Part shown: positions 7,303 through 16,131 of the stretch, piece after piece | How the letters are laid out: every line of letters starts with the position of its first letter | Numbering within the stretch: position 1 is the stretch's first letter | NCBI RefSeq assembly: GCF_965227365.1 | Contig: NZ_OZ245754.1 | Span: forward strand, 2,232,001-2,296,000 | From: Hwanghaeella sp965227365 | GTDB taxonomy: Bacteria; Pseudomonadota; Alphaproteobacteria; UBA8366; Aestuariispiraceae | Direction of reading: 5' to 3' | DNA: 64,000 bases | The notes under the pieces: generated by a model | Told to the model about the DNA's origin: nothing | The model's input: the letters and a program-made list of their open reading frames with translations, nothing else | Databases searched by the model: none | Translations under genes and position numbers: made by a program

Positions 7303-8858
7303 AGCCGGTCCAAGATCCGCTGGCCGAAACTGGCCATCAAAAAGGCTGAGCTGGTGAAGAAACCGGGGCCCCAGAGCCACATGTTGCAGGCATAAATGTT
7401 CCGCGCCCCGCGCAATCGGAAGGTTTGCATATCGATATCGGCGCCGGGCATGGCTTCGCCCGCTAATTCATAGCTTCGCATCAGGCCCGACTGGGCAAGA
7501 CCGGCGACGAGGGCGGATTGACCGGCGTCTCCAACCATCCGGTTCACACCGCCGCTGGCATCGATGACTGTGTCCACCCGGTCTTCGCCGAAACGGTGTG
7601 GAACGTGGAAACCAGCCCCGCCTTCAGCGCGCAGCGGCACCCCGACTCCCGCCCGAACGGACAGTATTTTGGCCTTGTGCAGGGCCAATAGGCGTTCCGC
7701 AGTCGGCACGGGACAGGGCGCGCCGAAGGTTAGAAACGCCGTTTCCAATTCCATCCGATATCGTTTTTCCGCCAACGGCGTCATCAGGCGTTCCGCGAAA
7801 CCGTCCCAGATATCCAATTGTGCGTCGGAAAACATATCGACCAGGAAATTCGCCGCGCCATCGGCACAAGCGGCGGCGATATCACCGGCCAGGATTTCCC
7901 CGGCCCGGCGGTTCAGCGCATCGCCATCCTTGCATTCTACGTATGGCTCGGCGACGCATTGCCAATCGACATCGGCACCATGTGCGGTCGCTTCGGCCTT
8001 CACCATGTCGGCCAGGGCGTCCAGTGTGAGGCCGCCCTGTTCCGCCGCGAGTTGCCGGAAAGCGGACAGGGTGAAATGCCGGCGGTTGATCTGCATGAGA
8101 TGTCGGGACTGCATCTTCTTCAACCGGCCGCCTCGAGAGCCGAGGATGATCCTGCGACCGTTCGGACCCGGCCGGTATCTCAGAGACCCGTCCTTTTCAC
8201 GTTCAAACCTGCACCCCGTATCCGGTGAAAAAAGGCGATTGACGATGTCATAGGCGCTGAGTGAGGTGCCCAGGACATAAACACACGCATCTGATGAGAT
8301 TCCGTCCAATTCGGCAGAGGAAACATGGGTCGGAAAGAAATTCTCGGCTTTTCCGACAGCGTCGCTGAACCGGTCCTTGTCCGGGCAGCGGCCGGTGGTC
8401 AGCAGAACCGCGTCGGTTGATACCGTGCCGCCGTCATAGGCGACCTCCACGCCGGCCCTTGTTTCGGTCAATCCGGTCACTTCCGCCGGGATCAAGTCCA
8501 ACGTGATGCCCTTGATGGCCGCAATGGTTCGAGCCGTTCGGACGGTATCCTCCAAAAACGCACCGAACAGCGCGCGCGGCAAATGCCCTTTGCGGTCGAC
8601 CTTTCCTGCAGTACCGGTCGCGTCCAGCCAATTGATGAAGGCCTGCCGGTTTTGCGGCATGAGGCACATCGTGTCGGTCGTGTTGTTGATCAGATAGTCG
8701 GGGCACTCATCGGTCCGATAGGGATAACCGGGTCCGAATACGCCGGTCGCCTCGAAAACCGTTATCCGTTTGACCGGATAACGGTCGACGAGTTGGAACA
8801 ATGCGCTAGTACCTGCGAAACCGCAGCCGACGACCGCGATATGGTCGGGACCGGACAC
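7290..8858 (-). CDS. FAD/NAD(P)-binding protein (NAD_binding_9 type)
   Basis: This 522-residue flavoprotein starts MSGPDHIAVVGCGFAGTSAL, a Rossmann FAD motif, and has PDYLINNTTDTMCLMPQN, which is characteristic of the NAD_binding_9 family of single-component flavoproteins. A second glycine-rich site appears around VYVLGTSLSAYDIVN. It ends GPGFFTSSAFLMASFGQRILD. Its 3' end overlaps the convergent racemase-family gene by 13 bases, and it lies 21 bases downstream of an acyl-CoA synthetase gene on the same strand. The family has few characterised members, so the substrate is unknown. Confidence 0.75.
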   Translation of the reverse strand: MSGPDHIAVVGCGFAGTSALFQLVDRYPVKRITVFEATGVFGPGYPYRTDECPDYLINNTTDTMCLMPQNRQAFINWLDATGTAGKVDRKGHLPRALFGAFLEDTVRTARTIAAIKGITLDLIPAEVTGLTETRAGVEVAYDGGTVSTDAVLLTTGRCPDKDRFSDAVGKAENFFPTHVSSAELDGISSDACVYVLGTSLSAYDIVNRLFSPDTGCRFEREKDGSLRYRPGPNGRRIILGSRGGRLKKMQSRHLMQINRRHFTLSAFRQLAAEQGGLTLDALADMVKAEATAHGADVDWQCVAEPYVECKDGDALNRRAGEILAGDIAAACADGAANFLVDMFSDAQLDIWDGFAERLMTPLAEKRYRMELETAFLTFGAPCPVPTAERLLALHKAKILSVRAGVGVPLRAEGGAGFHVPHRFGEDRVDTVIDASGGVNRMVGDAGQSALVAGLAQSGLMRSYELAGEAMPGADIDMQTFRLRGARNIYACNMWLWGPGFFTSSAFLMASFGQRILDRLYSE

Positions 8859-8879
8859 TTTCCCACCCTTCCGAGGATA

Positions 8880-10514
8880 TCAGCCGGTGCTTTTCTCGAG
8901 ATCCCGCAGCACGAATTTCTGAATTTTGCCCGTCGAGGTCTTCGGCAACGGACCGAAGGTCACTTTCGTCGGTGCCTTGTAATGCGCCATATGCGACCGG
9001 CAATAGGCGATCACATCGGCCGCGCTGACTTTGCCTTCCGATTCCGCCTTCAAGGTGACGTAAGCTGACGGCGTCTCGCCCCATTTTTCGTGCGGGGCGG
9101 CAACGACAGCCGCCTCCATGATGTCGGGATGCTTGTAGAGCACCTCTTCCACTTCAAGCGACGAGATGTTCTCCCCGCCGGAAATGATGATGTCCTTGGA
9201 CCGGTCCTTGATCTCGATATAGCTGTCCGGATGCATGACCGCGAGGTCGCCGGTATGCAGCCAGCCGCCCTTGAAGGCCGCGTCCGACGCCGCGCGGTTC
9301 TTCAGATACCCGCGCATGACCGTATTTCCGCGCATCACCAATTCCCCGATCGTCTCACCGTCGGCGGGAACGTCTTCCATGGTTTCGGAATCGACGACCC
9401 GCTGCTCCTCCAACGTGACAAGGGCAACGCCCTGGCGCGCGACCTTGGAGGCCATGTCCTCCATCGAAAGATCATTCCATTCATCCTGCCAGGCGCAAAT
9501 CGCGCTGGGGCCATAGCATTCGGTCATGCCGTAGAGATGGGTCACGTGGAACCCCATCTTTTCCATGTTCGCGATGACCGCGGATGGCGGTGCGGCGCCG
9601 CCCGTCGCGACTTCCACCGTCTGCGGAAACTCGCATTTCTGATCGGCGGGCGCATGGATCAGCATGGTCAGCACGATCGGCGCGCCGCACATATGCGTCA
9701 CCTTGTTGTCGCGGATGGACGGGAAGATCAGCGCCGGATCGACCGCCCGCAGGCAGACATGGGTGCCGCCGACGGCGGTGACCGCCCAGGTATAGGACCA
9801 ACCGTTGCAGTGGAACATCGGCAGGGTCCACAGATAGACGCTGTTCGGCGTCAGGCCGAAAGAAACCGCATTTCCCATCGCGTTCAGATATGCGCCGCGG
9901 TGATGATAGACGACGCCCTTGGGGTTTCCGGTCGTGCCGGAGGTGTAGTTCAGGCAGATGGCCTGCCATTCATCTTCCGGAAGCGACCACTCGAAATCCG
10001 GATCTCCTTCTTCAAGAAAAGCCTGGAAATCTTTCTCACCGATCAGTTTTCCGCCCTTGGCCATCGGGTCATCGATATCGATCACGGGCAGCGGCTTGCC
10101 GAGACTGGCGAGCGCCTCCTCCATCACCGGGTTGAGTTCCCTGTCGCTGATGACGAACTTGCTTTCCCCATGTTCTAGGATGAAAGCGATGGTCGGCGCA
10201 TCCAGACGGGTATTGATGCTGTTCAACACCGCGCCGAGCAGCGGCACGGCGTAATGCGCCGCCAGCATTTCCGGAATATTTGGCGCCAGGATCGACACCG
10301 TATCGCCCTTGCGGATTCCGCGCTTGGAAAGGGCGGACGCGAACCGCGTCACCATTTCATGCAATTCCCGATAGGTGATCCGGCGCTCGCCGTGGATGAC
10401 CGCGACCTTCTCGGGATACACCGTTGCCGCCCGTTTCAGGAATGTAACCGGCGACAATGGCACATAGTTCGCCGCGTTCTTGTCCAAATCCAGGTCGTAG
10501 ATCGATGACGTCAT
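8880..10514 (-). CDS. Acyl-CoA synthetase (AMP-dependent)
   Basis: This 544-residue adenylate-forming enzyme activates a carboxylic acid to its CoA thioester. Motifs visible are the P-loop-like TSGTTGNPKGV, the aromatic/Mg motif YGMTECYGP, GWLHTGDLAVMHPD, DRSKDIIISGGENIS and the C-terminal lysine motif PKTSTGKIQK. I choose the ATG at 10514 (MTSSIYDLDLDKN) over the upstream in-frame start at 10580 because GGGAGG stands before it. A GC-rich hairpin (10542-10560) lies in the leader. It resembles the fatty-acyl group with DUF-less C-terminus; a link to the Lva-like operon is possible but unproven. Confidence 0.92.
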   Translation of the reverse strand: MTSSIYDLDLDKNAANYVPLSPVTFLKRAATVYPEKVAVIHGERRITYRELHEMVTRFASALSKRGIRKGDTVSILAPNIPEMLAAHYAVPLLGAVLNSINTRLDAPTIAFILEHGESKFVISDRELNPVMEEALASLGKPLPVIDIDDPMAKGGKLIGEKDFQAFLEEGDPDFEWSLPEDEWQAICLNYTSGTTGNPKGVVYHHRGAYLNAMGNAVSFGLTPNSVYLWTLPMFHCNGWSYTWAVTAVGGTHVCLRAVDPALIFPSIRDNKVTHMCGAPIVLTMLIHAPADQKCEFPQTVEVATGGAAPPSAVIANMEKMGFHVTHLYGMTECYGPSAICAWQDEWNDLSMEDMASKVARQGVALVTLEEQRVVDSETMEDVPADGETIGELVMRGNTVMRGYLKNRAASDAAFKGGWLHTGDLAVMHPDSYIEIKDRSKDIIISGGENISSLEVEEVLYKHPDIMEAAVVAAPHEKWGETPSAYVTLKAESEGKVSAADVIAYCRSHMAHYKAPTKVTFGPLPKTSTGKIQKFVLRDLEKSTG

Positions 10515-10827
10515 GATCCGAACTGCCCTCCCAACGAAATGCCGCGCCTCTGCGGCGCGGTCCAACAATATTTGGCGCACTATCGGAAATCACGGCCGGA
10601 AGGTCCAGCATGCTTAACAGGCCGTTGGCCCGGGAAAATCCACCGAGACGGTCGCCAAGTGTAGACGGCTGTTCAATATTCCTATCGCCGCAATTGCACA
10701 GGGCCCATGATCGACTATTCTATGACGTCAACCGCGCATCCTGTGGATGCCGATGGGGGCCTAAACGTTTGGGGGCGGCCGTCATGACCGGGACGCGGTC
10801 AACCGGAGCGCTTTGTTGGGAGGTTTC
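10515..10827. other. Divergent intergenic region, 313 bp
   Basis: The region separates the acyl-CoA synthetase gene (minus) from the PleD-like gene (plus). The only structure seen is a hairpin with arms CCGCGCC (10542-10548) and GGCGCGG (10554-10560) near the start of the synthetase leader, without a T-run. The ribosome site TTGGGAGG for the plus-strand gene is at its right end. No credible small gene was found. Confidence 0.5.
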
Positions 10828-12177
10828 ATGGCGCGAACTGCGCATATTCTGCTGGCCGAGCGCAATGAAGAAACGGCGACGGAACGGCAAGCTGCCCTAG
10901 AGAAGGAAGGCTATGACGTTCGCGTTTCGACGGATCAGGATCAAGTCGTCGAGGAGGTCCGCGCGCAACAGCCGGATATCGTCCTGCTCGGTCGTTTCAA
11001 GGGCGAAGCTTCCTTGGAACTCCTTGAAGCCCTGAAAGCGGATGCGGCGACCAGCAGCATTCCCGTCATCCTGATCGGCATGCGATCGGATGAAGCGATG
11101 CGAAAGCGCGCCGTCGAGTTGCGCGCCGCCGATATTCTGGAGAGCAACCGAAGCAGCAACGACATGATCCTGACGCGCCTGCAAAGCGTCAGGCGCTTGG
11201 CCGCAATGCGCAGCGAATTATTCCGTCGGGCCGAAACCTGCGCCGAATTCGGCGTCCAGGCCGATCTTTCAAATGTCGGCGTTTACGATCACGCGGAAAC
11301 GGCCCATCTGTTGATGGTGTCGGAAGCCAGCGAATACAATGCCGACCTCTACGACGCATTATTGGGCCAGGGCCTGGACGCGATCATCGAACAGGCGCCC
11401 TACCGCGCGGCGAACAGGTTGGACGACAACGATTTCGACGCCGTCGTCATCACGGCCACGCTCTATGACGACCGGGAAAAGGTGCTCTATCTCTCCTCCC
11501 ATATTCGGAACAACACTCGGCTGTTCAACATGCCGATGCTGGTCGTCAAGGACGAGGACACCGATCCACCGGAAATGACGCTGTATAGAGGCGGCGCGAA
11601 TATCGTCCTGCCGCATGACAAGGACTACAGCGCGCTGACGACCTATACCCTGCTGATGGTGGACCGACGGCGGCTGTGGAACTCGGTCGTCGCCCCTTAC
11701 CGGACGATCATGACGGACAAGATCCTGGACCCGGACCTGGGCTCGGTCCTCAGCACGACCTTCTTCGACGCGCATCTGAAACGGGAAGTGAAACACGCCC
11801 TTAACCGGGATGCGCATCTCTCCGTCGCCGTCGTCTCCATTCCGACAGCGGTTCGGATCGAAAAGGATTACGGCCGCGAAAACGCGGAACTGTTGCTCAG
11901 CCGAATTGCGAATTGGCTGTCCGGCATGGTCAAGGCGTCAGATGCGGTCGGTCGGCTCGGAACCTATCAATTCGGTATCATCATGCCGGCAACGCCCGAG
12001 AAGGAAGCCAACCAGGTTGCCTTCCGGATCGCGGGCATCCTGCAAAATTCCGAGTTTGCCCTGGGCGAAGAAGTTATGGAGGCGATTCACGTGCTGGTGG
12101 ATTGCGGCGTGGCGACGATCCAGCCCTATGATACGCCGAAGAAATTGCTGACGAGGGCTCGGCAGGCAATCGGGTAA
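10828..12177 (+). CDS. PleD-like protein with degenerate receiver and GGDEF domains
   Basis: This 449-residue protein has the REC-REC-GGDEF order of PleD. All signature residues are altered: the phosphoacceptor position of receiver 1 is glycine (LLG55 where PleD has LLD), receiver 2 has VVITAT at the corresponding strand, and the active-site GGDEF is GTYQF (378-382). The upstream inhibitory RxxD site is KASD. The ATG at 10828 has GGGAGG before it, which is better than the in-frame TTG at 10813. It is probably not a diguanylate cyclase; a scaffold or binding role is inferred. Confidence 0.82.
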   Translation: MARTAHILLAERNEETATERQAALEKEGYDVRVSTDQDQVVEEVRAQQPDIVLLGRFKGEASLELLEALKADAATSSIPVILIGMRSDEAMRKRAVELRAADILESNRSSNDMILTRLQSVRRLAAMRSELFRRAETCAEFGVQADLSNVGVYDHAETAHLLMVSEASEYNADLYDALLGQGLDAIIEQAPYRAANRLDDNDFDAVVITATLYDDREKVLYLSSHIRNNTRLFNMPMLVVKDEDTDPPEMTLYRGGANIVLPHDKDYSALTTYTLLMVDRRRLWNSVVAPYRTIMTDKILDPDLGSVLSTTFFDAHLKREVKHALNRDAHLSVAVVSIPTAVRIEKDYGRENAELLLSRIANWLSGMVKASDAVGRLGTYQFGIIMPATPEKEANQVAFRIAGILQNSEFALGEEVMEAIHVLVDCGVATIQPYDTPKKLLTRARQAIG

Positions 12178-12351
12178 GGCCGCGCTTCGCCGCCAAAAGG
12201 AGCCGCCTGATATCGTTCATAGGTGATTTTCCGGTTATCCGACCGTCCTCGCGCATCTGTGAGCGGACGGATCGGACTTGCCCAGGCAGGTTCAAGGCCA
12301 ATCTACATTGCTTGTAGGCGCAGACTTTTCGGCGCCTGGACGGAGGTTCAA

Positions 12352-13011
12352 ATGATTGTCGATATCTTTTCCGACCCGATCTGCCCTTGGTGTTTCATCG
12401 GCAAAAAACGACTGAAAGAGGCGCTGGTCCTGCGGCCCGACCTGCCGGTGACAGTTCGGTGGCGCGCCTTCCAGCTTAATCCCGACATGCCCGCGGAAGG
12501 CATGGACCGGCAGACCTATCTGAACGTGAAGTTCGGCGGCGCTGATCGGGCGGGTCAGATCTATGGGCGGATCCGGGATGTCGGCTCCGCGGTCGGTATC
12601 GACTTCCAGTTCGATAAGATATCCCGCACCCCGAACACGGTACCGGCACATCGTCTTATCCGCTACGCACAGCGACCCGGGATCGACAAGGCGAACGAGG
12701 TCACCGATCTGCTGTTCGACGCGTACTTCCTGAACGGCGCGTTGATCGGCGAACTCGATACCCTACTCGATATTGGCGAGACGGCCGGGATCGATCGCGA
12801 CGCATTGGAGGCCTATTTCGAGACAGACGAGGACACGGATGAGATTTTGGCTGAAGATCAGCACGCCAGACGTTTGGGAATCGGCGGTGTCCCCTGCTTT
12901 ATCATCGACGGCAAGTATGCTCTTTCCGGAGCGCAGGAGGCCGAAAGTTTTCTCCCCATTTTCGATATGGCGGCGCAGGAAGCCGCGAAAGAACCCGCCA
13001 CCCAAGCCTGA
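12352..13011 (+). CDS. DsbA family oxidoreductase, FrnE type
   Basis: This 219-residue thioredoxin-fold protein has the active-site CPWC at residues 11-14 in FSDPICPWCFIGKKRL. The helical insert and the cis-proline segment (GIGGVPCFIIDGKYALSGAQ) follow the FrnE/2-hydroxychromene-2-carboxylate isomerase pattern. No signal peptide is present, so it is cytoplasmic. The start at 12352 is supported by GGAGG five bases upstream; the longer open frame from 12223 lacks this and adds an unrelated leader. A strong terminator follows. Confidence 0.9.
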   Translation: MIVDIFSDPICPWCFIGKKRLKEALVLRPDLPVTVRWRAFQLNPDMPAEGMDRQTYLNVKFGGADRAGQIYGRIRDVGSAVGIDFQFDKISRTPNTVPAHRLIRYAQRPGIDKANEVTDLLFDAYFLNGALIGELDTLLDIGETAGIDRDALEAYFETDEDTDEILAEDQHARRLGIGGVPCFIIDGKYALSGAQEAESFLPIFDMAAQEAAKEPATQA

Positions 13012-13038
13012 TACAGGTTTTCATTGTTTCTTCGAATT

Positions 13039-13068
13039 GGCCGGCCATGCGCCGGCCTTTTCCTTTTC
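13039..13068 (+). terminator. Rho-independent terminator after the FrnE-type gene
   Basis: The arms GGCCGGC (13039-13045) and GCCGGCC (13051-13057) form a perfect seven-base stem around CATGC, followed directly by TTTTCCTTTT. It lies 28 bases after the stop codon. Confidence 0.85.
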
Positions 13069-13090
13069 TGACTTCAAACTCCATTAATTG

Positions 13091-13137
13091 TTGCGAGTGA
13101 ATATCAATTGCGATATCCGAAATTCAGATGTTATGTT
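13091..13137 (+). promoter_or_regulatory. Candidate promoter with overlapping Fur-like box
   Basis: A 19-base imperfect palindrome at 13093-13111 (GCGAGTGAATATCAATTGC) matches its own reverse complement at 13 of 19 positions and the classical Fur consensus at 11. It overlaps a possible -35 (TTGCGA, 13108-13113), with a possible -10 (TATGTT, 13132-13137) 18 bases on. The DUF2325 gene starts at 13174. Iron regulation is an inference from this match only. Confidence 0.4.
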
Positions 13138-13173
13138 GCGAACGCTTCGCATTATTAACATAGGGCAGCGGTA

Positions 13174-14379
13174 ATGCTTCATCTCGGAACCGCAAAACGG
13201 AAGAAACTCTGGGACATCAATACGGGTTGGCACTGTTCCATTATCGGAACATGCCTGACCACGGAAGACTTACGGGCCCTCGCCCGCAAACTGCACGTCC
13301 AAACACATCAAGACGACAGCACGGACTTCCGACTGCACGGTCATTTCGTTCAAGCCTGCAGCCAAGGCGGAACGACGGCAAAACTTCTTCAGAAATTGTT
13401 GGACCGCCGCCATTCGGCTGCCGTTCGACGCTTTGCAAAGGCGGATGGACCGGAAAGCCTGGAAGAAATCTGGAACACGGAACGCAAGGGACGTGACATT
13501 CCGGGTGCATACTGGGCGCTGATGAGCCATCCGCATATCGAAACCGGCTTGGGAACACGGGCTTATGGGCATATTCACATGCTGTCGCACCTCGTCGGCG
13601 CCTCCAACCGGGCAGATCTCGACACATTACGTTCCCTGGAAACGGAGGTGCGGACTCTTTCCCAGCGATTGGAAAGCGAGACCGCGCGACATGCCCGCCG
13701 AATGGAGGACAAGGATCGCGAAATCGCGAACCTTGAGCGCCAGTTGGTCGCTGCGCGATCTGCAAGGGTCAACTTCCAAGCTGCGGCCTCTGCCCCTGCC
13801 CCCGCCAACCTGAACGGAGAACCGGATCCAGACCAAACCCGGCGGCTTCAGGAATCGGCACACGAAATGGCGAAGGACTTGGAAAAAACCCACAGGCGAA
13901 ATGAAGAGTTGGAAGAGGCGGTCTCCTCCCTGCGCGGCGAGGTCCGCGCCCTGGAATCCGCCTTGCTGAGGACAGTCCATTCGGAAGAGACCGGAGAGAC
14001 TGACCTCTGCGGCGGGGTCGGCGACTGTCCCTTCGACCTCAACGGACGCTGCATCCTGTATGTCGGCGGCAGACTGGCCAATGTGCACAGGTTGCGGGAA
14101 CTGGTTGCGCAATGGAACGGGGAACTGCTGCATCACGACGGCGGCATGGAACAATCACTCGATGAATTGCCAAGTTGCGTCGTCCGTGCCGACGCGGTCG
14201 TCTTTCCGACCGATTGCATCAGCCACAGCGCCGCCTTGAAGGCCAAAAGACTTTGCCGACAATCGATGAAACCCTATGTCCCCCTGCGCGGATCAGGTGT
14301 TTCCTCATTTGTCGCGGGTCTGAGAGAAAAGATCGGCGATTTAGGCCCGCGCGACCCCGGCCTCGCCGCGGCCGAATAG
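13174..14379 (+). CDS. DUF2325 domain-containing protein
   Basis: This 401-residue protein has three parts. An N-terminal domain (1-135) is unrecognised. Residues about 140-270 are rich in E, R, K and Q heptads (MEDKDREIANLERQL and similar) and should form a coiled coil. The C-terminal 120 residues are a DUF2325 domain (CILYVGGRLANVHRLRELV, then FPTDCISHSAALKAKRLC), preceded by the cysteine pair of LCGGVGDCPF. The cysteines could bind a metal. It is monocistronic, between a terminator and a convergent methyltransferase gene. Biochemical function is not known. Confidence 0.8.
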   Translation: MLHLGTAKRKKLWDINTGWHCSIIGTCLTTEDLRALARKLHVQTHQDDSTDFRLHGHFVQACSQGGTTAKLLQKLLDRRHSAAVRRFAKADGPESLEEIWNTERKGRDIPGAYWALMSHPHIETGLGTRAYGHIHMLSHLVGASNRADLDTLRSLETEVRTLSQRLESETARHARRMEDKDREIANLERQLVAARSARVNFQAAASAPAPANLNGEPDPDQTRRLQESAHEMAKDLEKTHRRNEELEEAVSSLRGEVRALESALLRTVHSEETGETDLCGGVGDCPFDLNGRCILYVGGRLANVHRLRELVAQWNGELLHHDGGMEQSLDELPSCVVRADAVVFPTDCISHSAALKAKRLCRQSMKPYVPLRGSGVSSFVAGLREKIGDLGPRDPGLAAAE

Positions 14380-14468
14380 CAGGGTCGCAGAACATCCGAA
14401 GCAACGGCATGGCCTGAATCTTCTCTGTGATCTGACGCGGTCCGGCTCTTTGGGCCGCGACAGGCTCG

Positions 14469-15089
14469 CTAAGCTCGCTTCAGAAAGGCGAGCCGCGTCC
14501 AAGTGACACCGGCCGCCTTGTTCAGCGCTTCACGGGACCCGGAATGTCGCTCGAAACAAGGCTCCAAGCCTTCCTTTACCGCCAGCAGATTGGTTTCCTC
14601 CGCCGAAACGTCGAACATCCGTCGCCCCTCCGGCACCGGCCCATGTCGCAAGGACATGACCAGCACCGCACCCGGCTTCATCAGTGCGGCGATGATCGGC
14701 AGGGCCGTTGCCCTTTCCGCCGCATCCAGATGCATCCAGACGGCGGACAAAATGACGATGTCGTACTGGCCCTTACGATACGCGATCCGGCTAAGACCCG
14801 GTAGATGGTCGTCGATCCATTCTATATCGGGCGACGGATGAAGTCGTTTTGCCCCTTCCCGCATCTCGGCGACCGGCTCCACCGCCGTTACCGTATAGCC
14901 CAGTTCCACAAACCCGGCGGCGTCCCTTCCCGTCCCCGCACCGATATCCAGCACACGGCCCGGCGCGTGTGGAAACAGGTTTTGAACCCGCTCGTAGATT
15001 TCCGCGAACTGCATCTTCTCGTACCGGACGAGCAGGTCGTCGGCTTCCTCGGCATAGCCGGCGGTGCTGGGATGAGGCTTTTCGGCCAT
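14469..15089 (-). CDS. Class I SAM-dependent methyltransferase
   Basis: This 206-residue protein has the SAM-binding glycine motif VLDIGAGTGRDAAGF (about residues 44-58), the acidic strand end VTAVEPV, and the motif VILSAVWMHLDAAERATAL, typical of small-molecule methyltransferases. It is compact with no other domain. It converges with the DUF2325 gene and is followed upstream by two small membrane-protein genes on the same strand, which do not reveal a substrate. Confidence 0.88.
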   Translation of the reverse strand: MAEKPHPSTAGYAEEADDLLVRYEKMQFAEIYERVQNLFPHAPGRVLDIGAGTGRDAAGFVELGYTVTAVEPVAEMREGAKRLHPSPDIEWIDDHLPGLSRIAYRKGQYDIVILSAVWMHLDAAERATALPIIAALMKPGAVLVMSLRHGPVPEGRRMFDVSAEETNLLAVKEGLEPCFERHSGSREALNKAAGVTWTRLAFLKRA

Positions 15090-15144
15090 ATGTTACATGT
15101 TCCAGATATTGCTGCCGTGCTTGTCTCTCAATACCGCTCTACCC

Positions 15145-15648
15145 CTACGGTTTCCCACCAGCCACTAATCTGCTCGACCGTCGAAACAGGATGAGTAAAG
15201 CGAAACCGAAAACCGTTAGAAGCATCCCGGCCAGAATAGTTCCGGTGACAATCACCATGGCACCGCCGGCGACCATCGTCACACCGAGTATACGGCACGT
15301 TCTGCTAAGGATCAGGTCGCTATCCGGATCGGAAGCCGCAGTTGAATCTTTTCCGTCTCCCAGCGCGACCGCGCCATCACGACTCCCCTCCGCTTGTTTG
15401 TCGCGCCACTGCTTTCCGCCTGCGCCCCATGTATTCCCGAGACGCTTCCGTTGAGAAGAGTGCTTCTGCCGGCCCCGGTCGTATCCGGAGACAGCGGCGA
15501 TATGAAAACTGACGACGCCAAAGGCCATCACAAGAATATAGCCAAGTAGAAAAACAGTAAGGCCGCCAACGTTCCAGCCCCAATAGAGCAAAGCAAGCAG
15601 GGCCGCGGTGCCCCCGAAGAAGGACAGAACTGTGAACAGAAATCTCAT
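15145..15648 (-). CDS. Hypothetical membrane protein, four TM segments
   Basis: I do not recognise a family. The 167-residue protein has an N-terminal pair of hydrophobic segments (FLFTVLSFFGGTAALLALLY and VFLLGYILVMAFGVVSF), a hydrophilic middle rich in K, R, D and S (about 60-115), and a C-terminal pair (ILGVTMVAGGAMVIVTGTIL, LLTVFGFALLILF). The C-terminus is basic. ATG 15648 is used rather than a TTG two codons upstream. It lies in an area of lower GC next to the mfd-linked insertion and could be accessory. Confidence 0.55.
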   Translation of the reverse strand: MRFLFTVLSFFGGTAALLALLYWGWNVGGLTVFLLGYILVMAFGVVSFHIAAVSGYDRGRQKHSSQRKRLGNTWGAGGKQWRDKQAEGSRDGAVALGDGKDSTAASDPDSDLILSRTCRILGVTMVAGGAMVIVTGTILAGMLLTVFGFALLILFRRSSRLVAGGKP

Positions 15649-15700
15649 CTTCAACGAAACACTGCTTCACAAAACGTCAATTGCGACGTTCCACAAAGCA

Positions 15701-15970
15701 TCATTCGCCACCGCCGCCAGCATCTCCACCGTCGGCGACAGTGCTACCGCCACCGTGGCCGCTATCGGCGGCCGCAAAACCGATCGACACGAGGAAAAGG
15801 CCCAACGCACTGTTGCTGCCGGCCATCTTTCGGATCCCCATATTCGCACAGACGAAGAATGCGAGCACCGCCAGGAACCAAACCACGCTGCCTGAGAGGA
15901 GAACGGCGATCGTCACGCCCAGCGCCAACAGACCGATCAGCTTCGCGATCCAACGCTTGTTTCCGGCCAT
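15701..15970 (-). CDS. Hypothetical small membrane protein with Gly-rich tail
   Basis: This 89-residue protein has two hydrophobic helices (IGLLALGVTIAVLLSG and VVWFLAVLAFFVCANMGI), a possible third (ALGLFLVSIGFAA), and a tail made almost only of G, D, A and S (GGGSTVADGGDAGGGGE). GAGAGG stands nine bases before the ATG, which supports it. No family is recognised. It is the chromosomal gene closest to the left repeat of the mfd insertion and runs in the same direction as mfd. Confidence 0.55.
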   Translation of the reverse strand: MAGNKRWIAKLIGLLALGVTIAVLLSGSVVWFLAVLAFFVCANMGIRKMAGSNSALGLFLVSIGFAAADSGHGGGSTVADGGDAGGGGE

Positions 15971-16074
15971 GCAATCAACCTCTCTGCTTCAAAGGGAACT
16001 GGCGCTAAATGGCGCGTTCGGCACCACATCTACCGGCGAGCGGCCTCAACCCTAAACAGGCAAAGCGGGATTAT

Positions 16075-16131
16075 CTAGCCCACCATCTTGGCGAGCGTCA
16101 CCATGATGTTGCTGACGCCGCGGAGACGGCG
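16075..16131 (-). pseudogene. Displaced copy of the 3' end of mfd
   Basis: On the minus strand this fragment still encodes RRLRGVSNIMVTLAKMVG in the mfd frame and ends GGC TAG, whereas the intact gene ends GGG TAA. The 53 bases 16079-16131 are identical to the mfd terminus at 17840-17892. It is best read as the end of mfd that was pushed away when the 1.76-kb segment inserted and supplied a replacement end. Confidence 0.8.
16079..16131. repeat. Left 53-bp direct repeat (attachment-site-like)
   Basis: This is a perfect 53-base match to 17840-17892, in the same orientation, 1,761 bases apart. Two further bases (TA) match just outside after one mismatch. It begins CCCACCATCTTGGCGAGCG and ends GGAGACGGCG. 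Confidence 0.97.

Noticed and set aside
10610..10900. 96-codon plus-strand frame before the PleD-like gene
   Set aside because: It overlaps the true gene in another frame and reads as low-quality basic sequence.
13227..13496. Frames inside the DUF2325 gene on both strands
   Set aside because: They are shadows of the long gene, which has a domain match and coiled-coil pattern.
14436..14459. Hairpin between the DUF2325 and methyltransferase genes
   Set aside because: The stem (with one G-T pair) is not followed by a T-run on either strand, so I do not call it a terminator.
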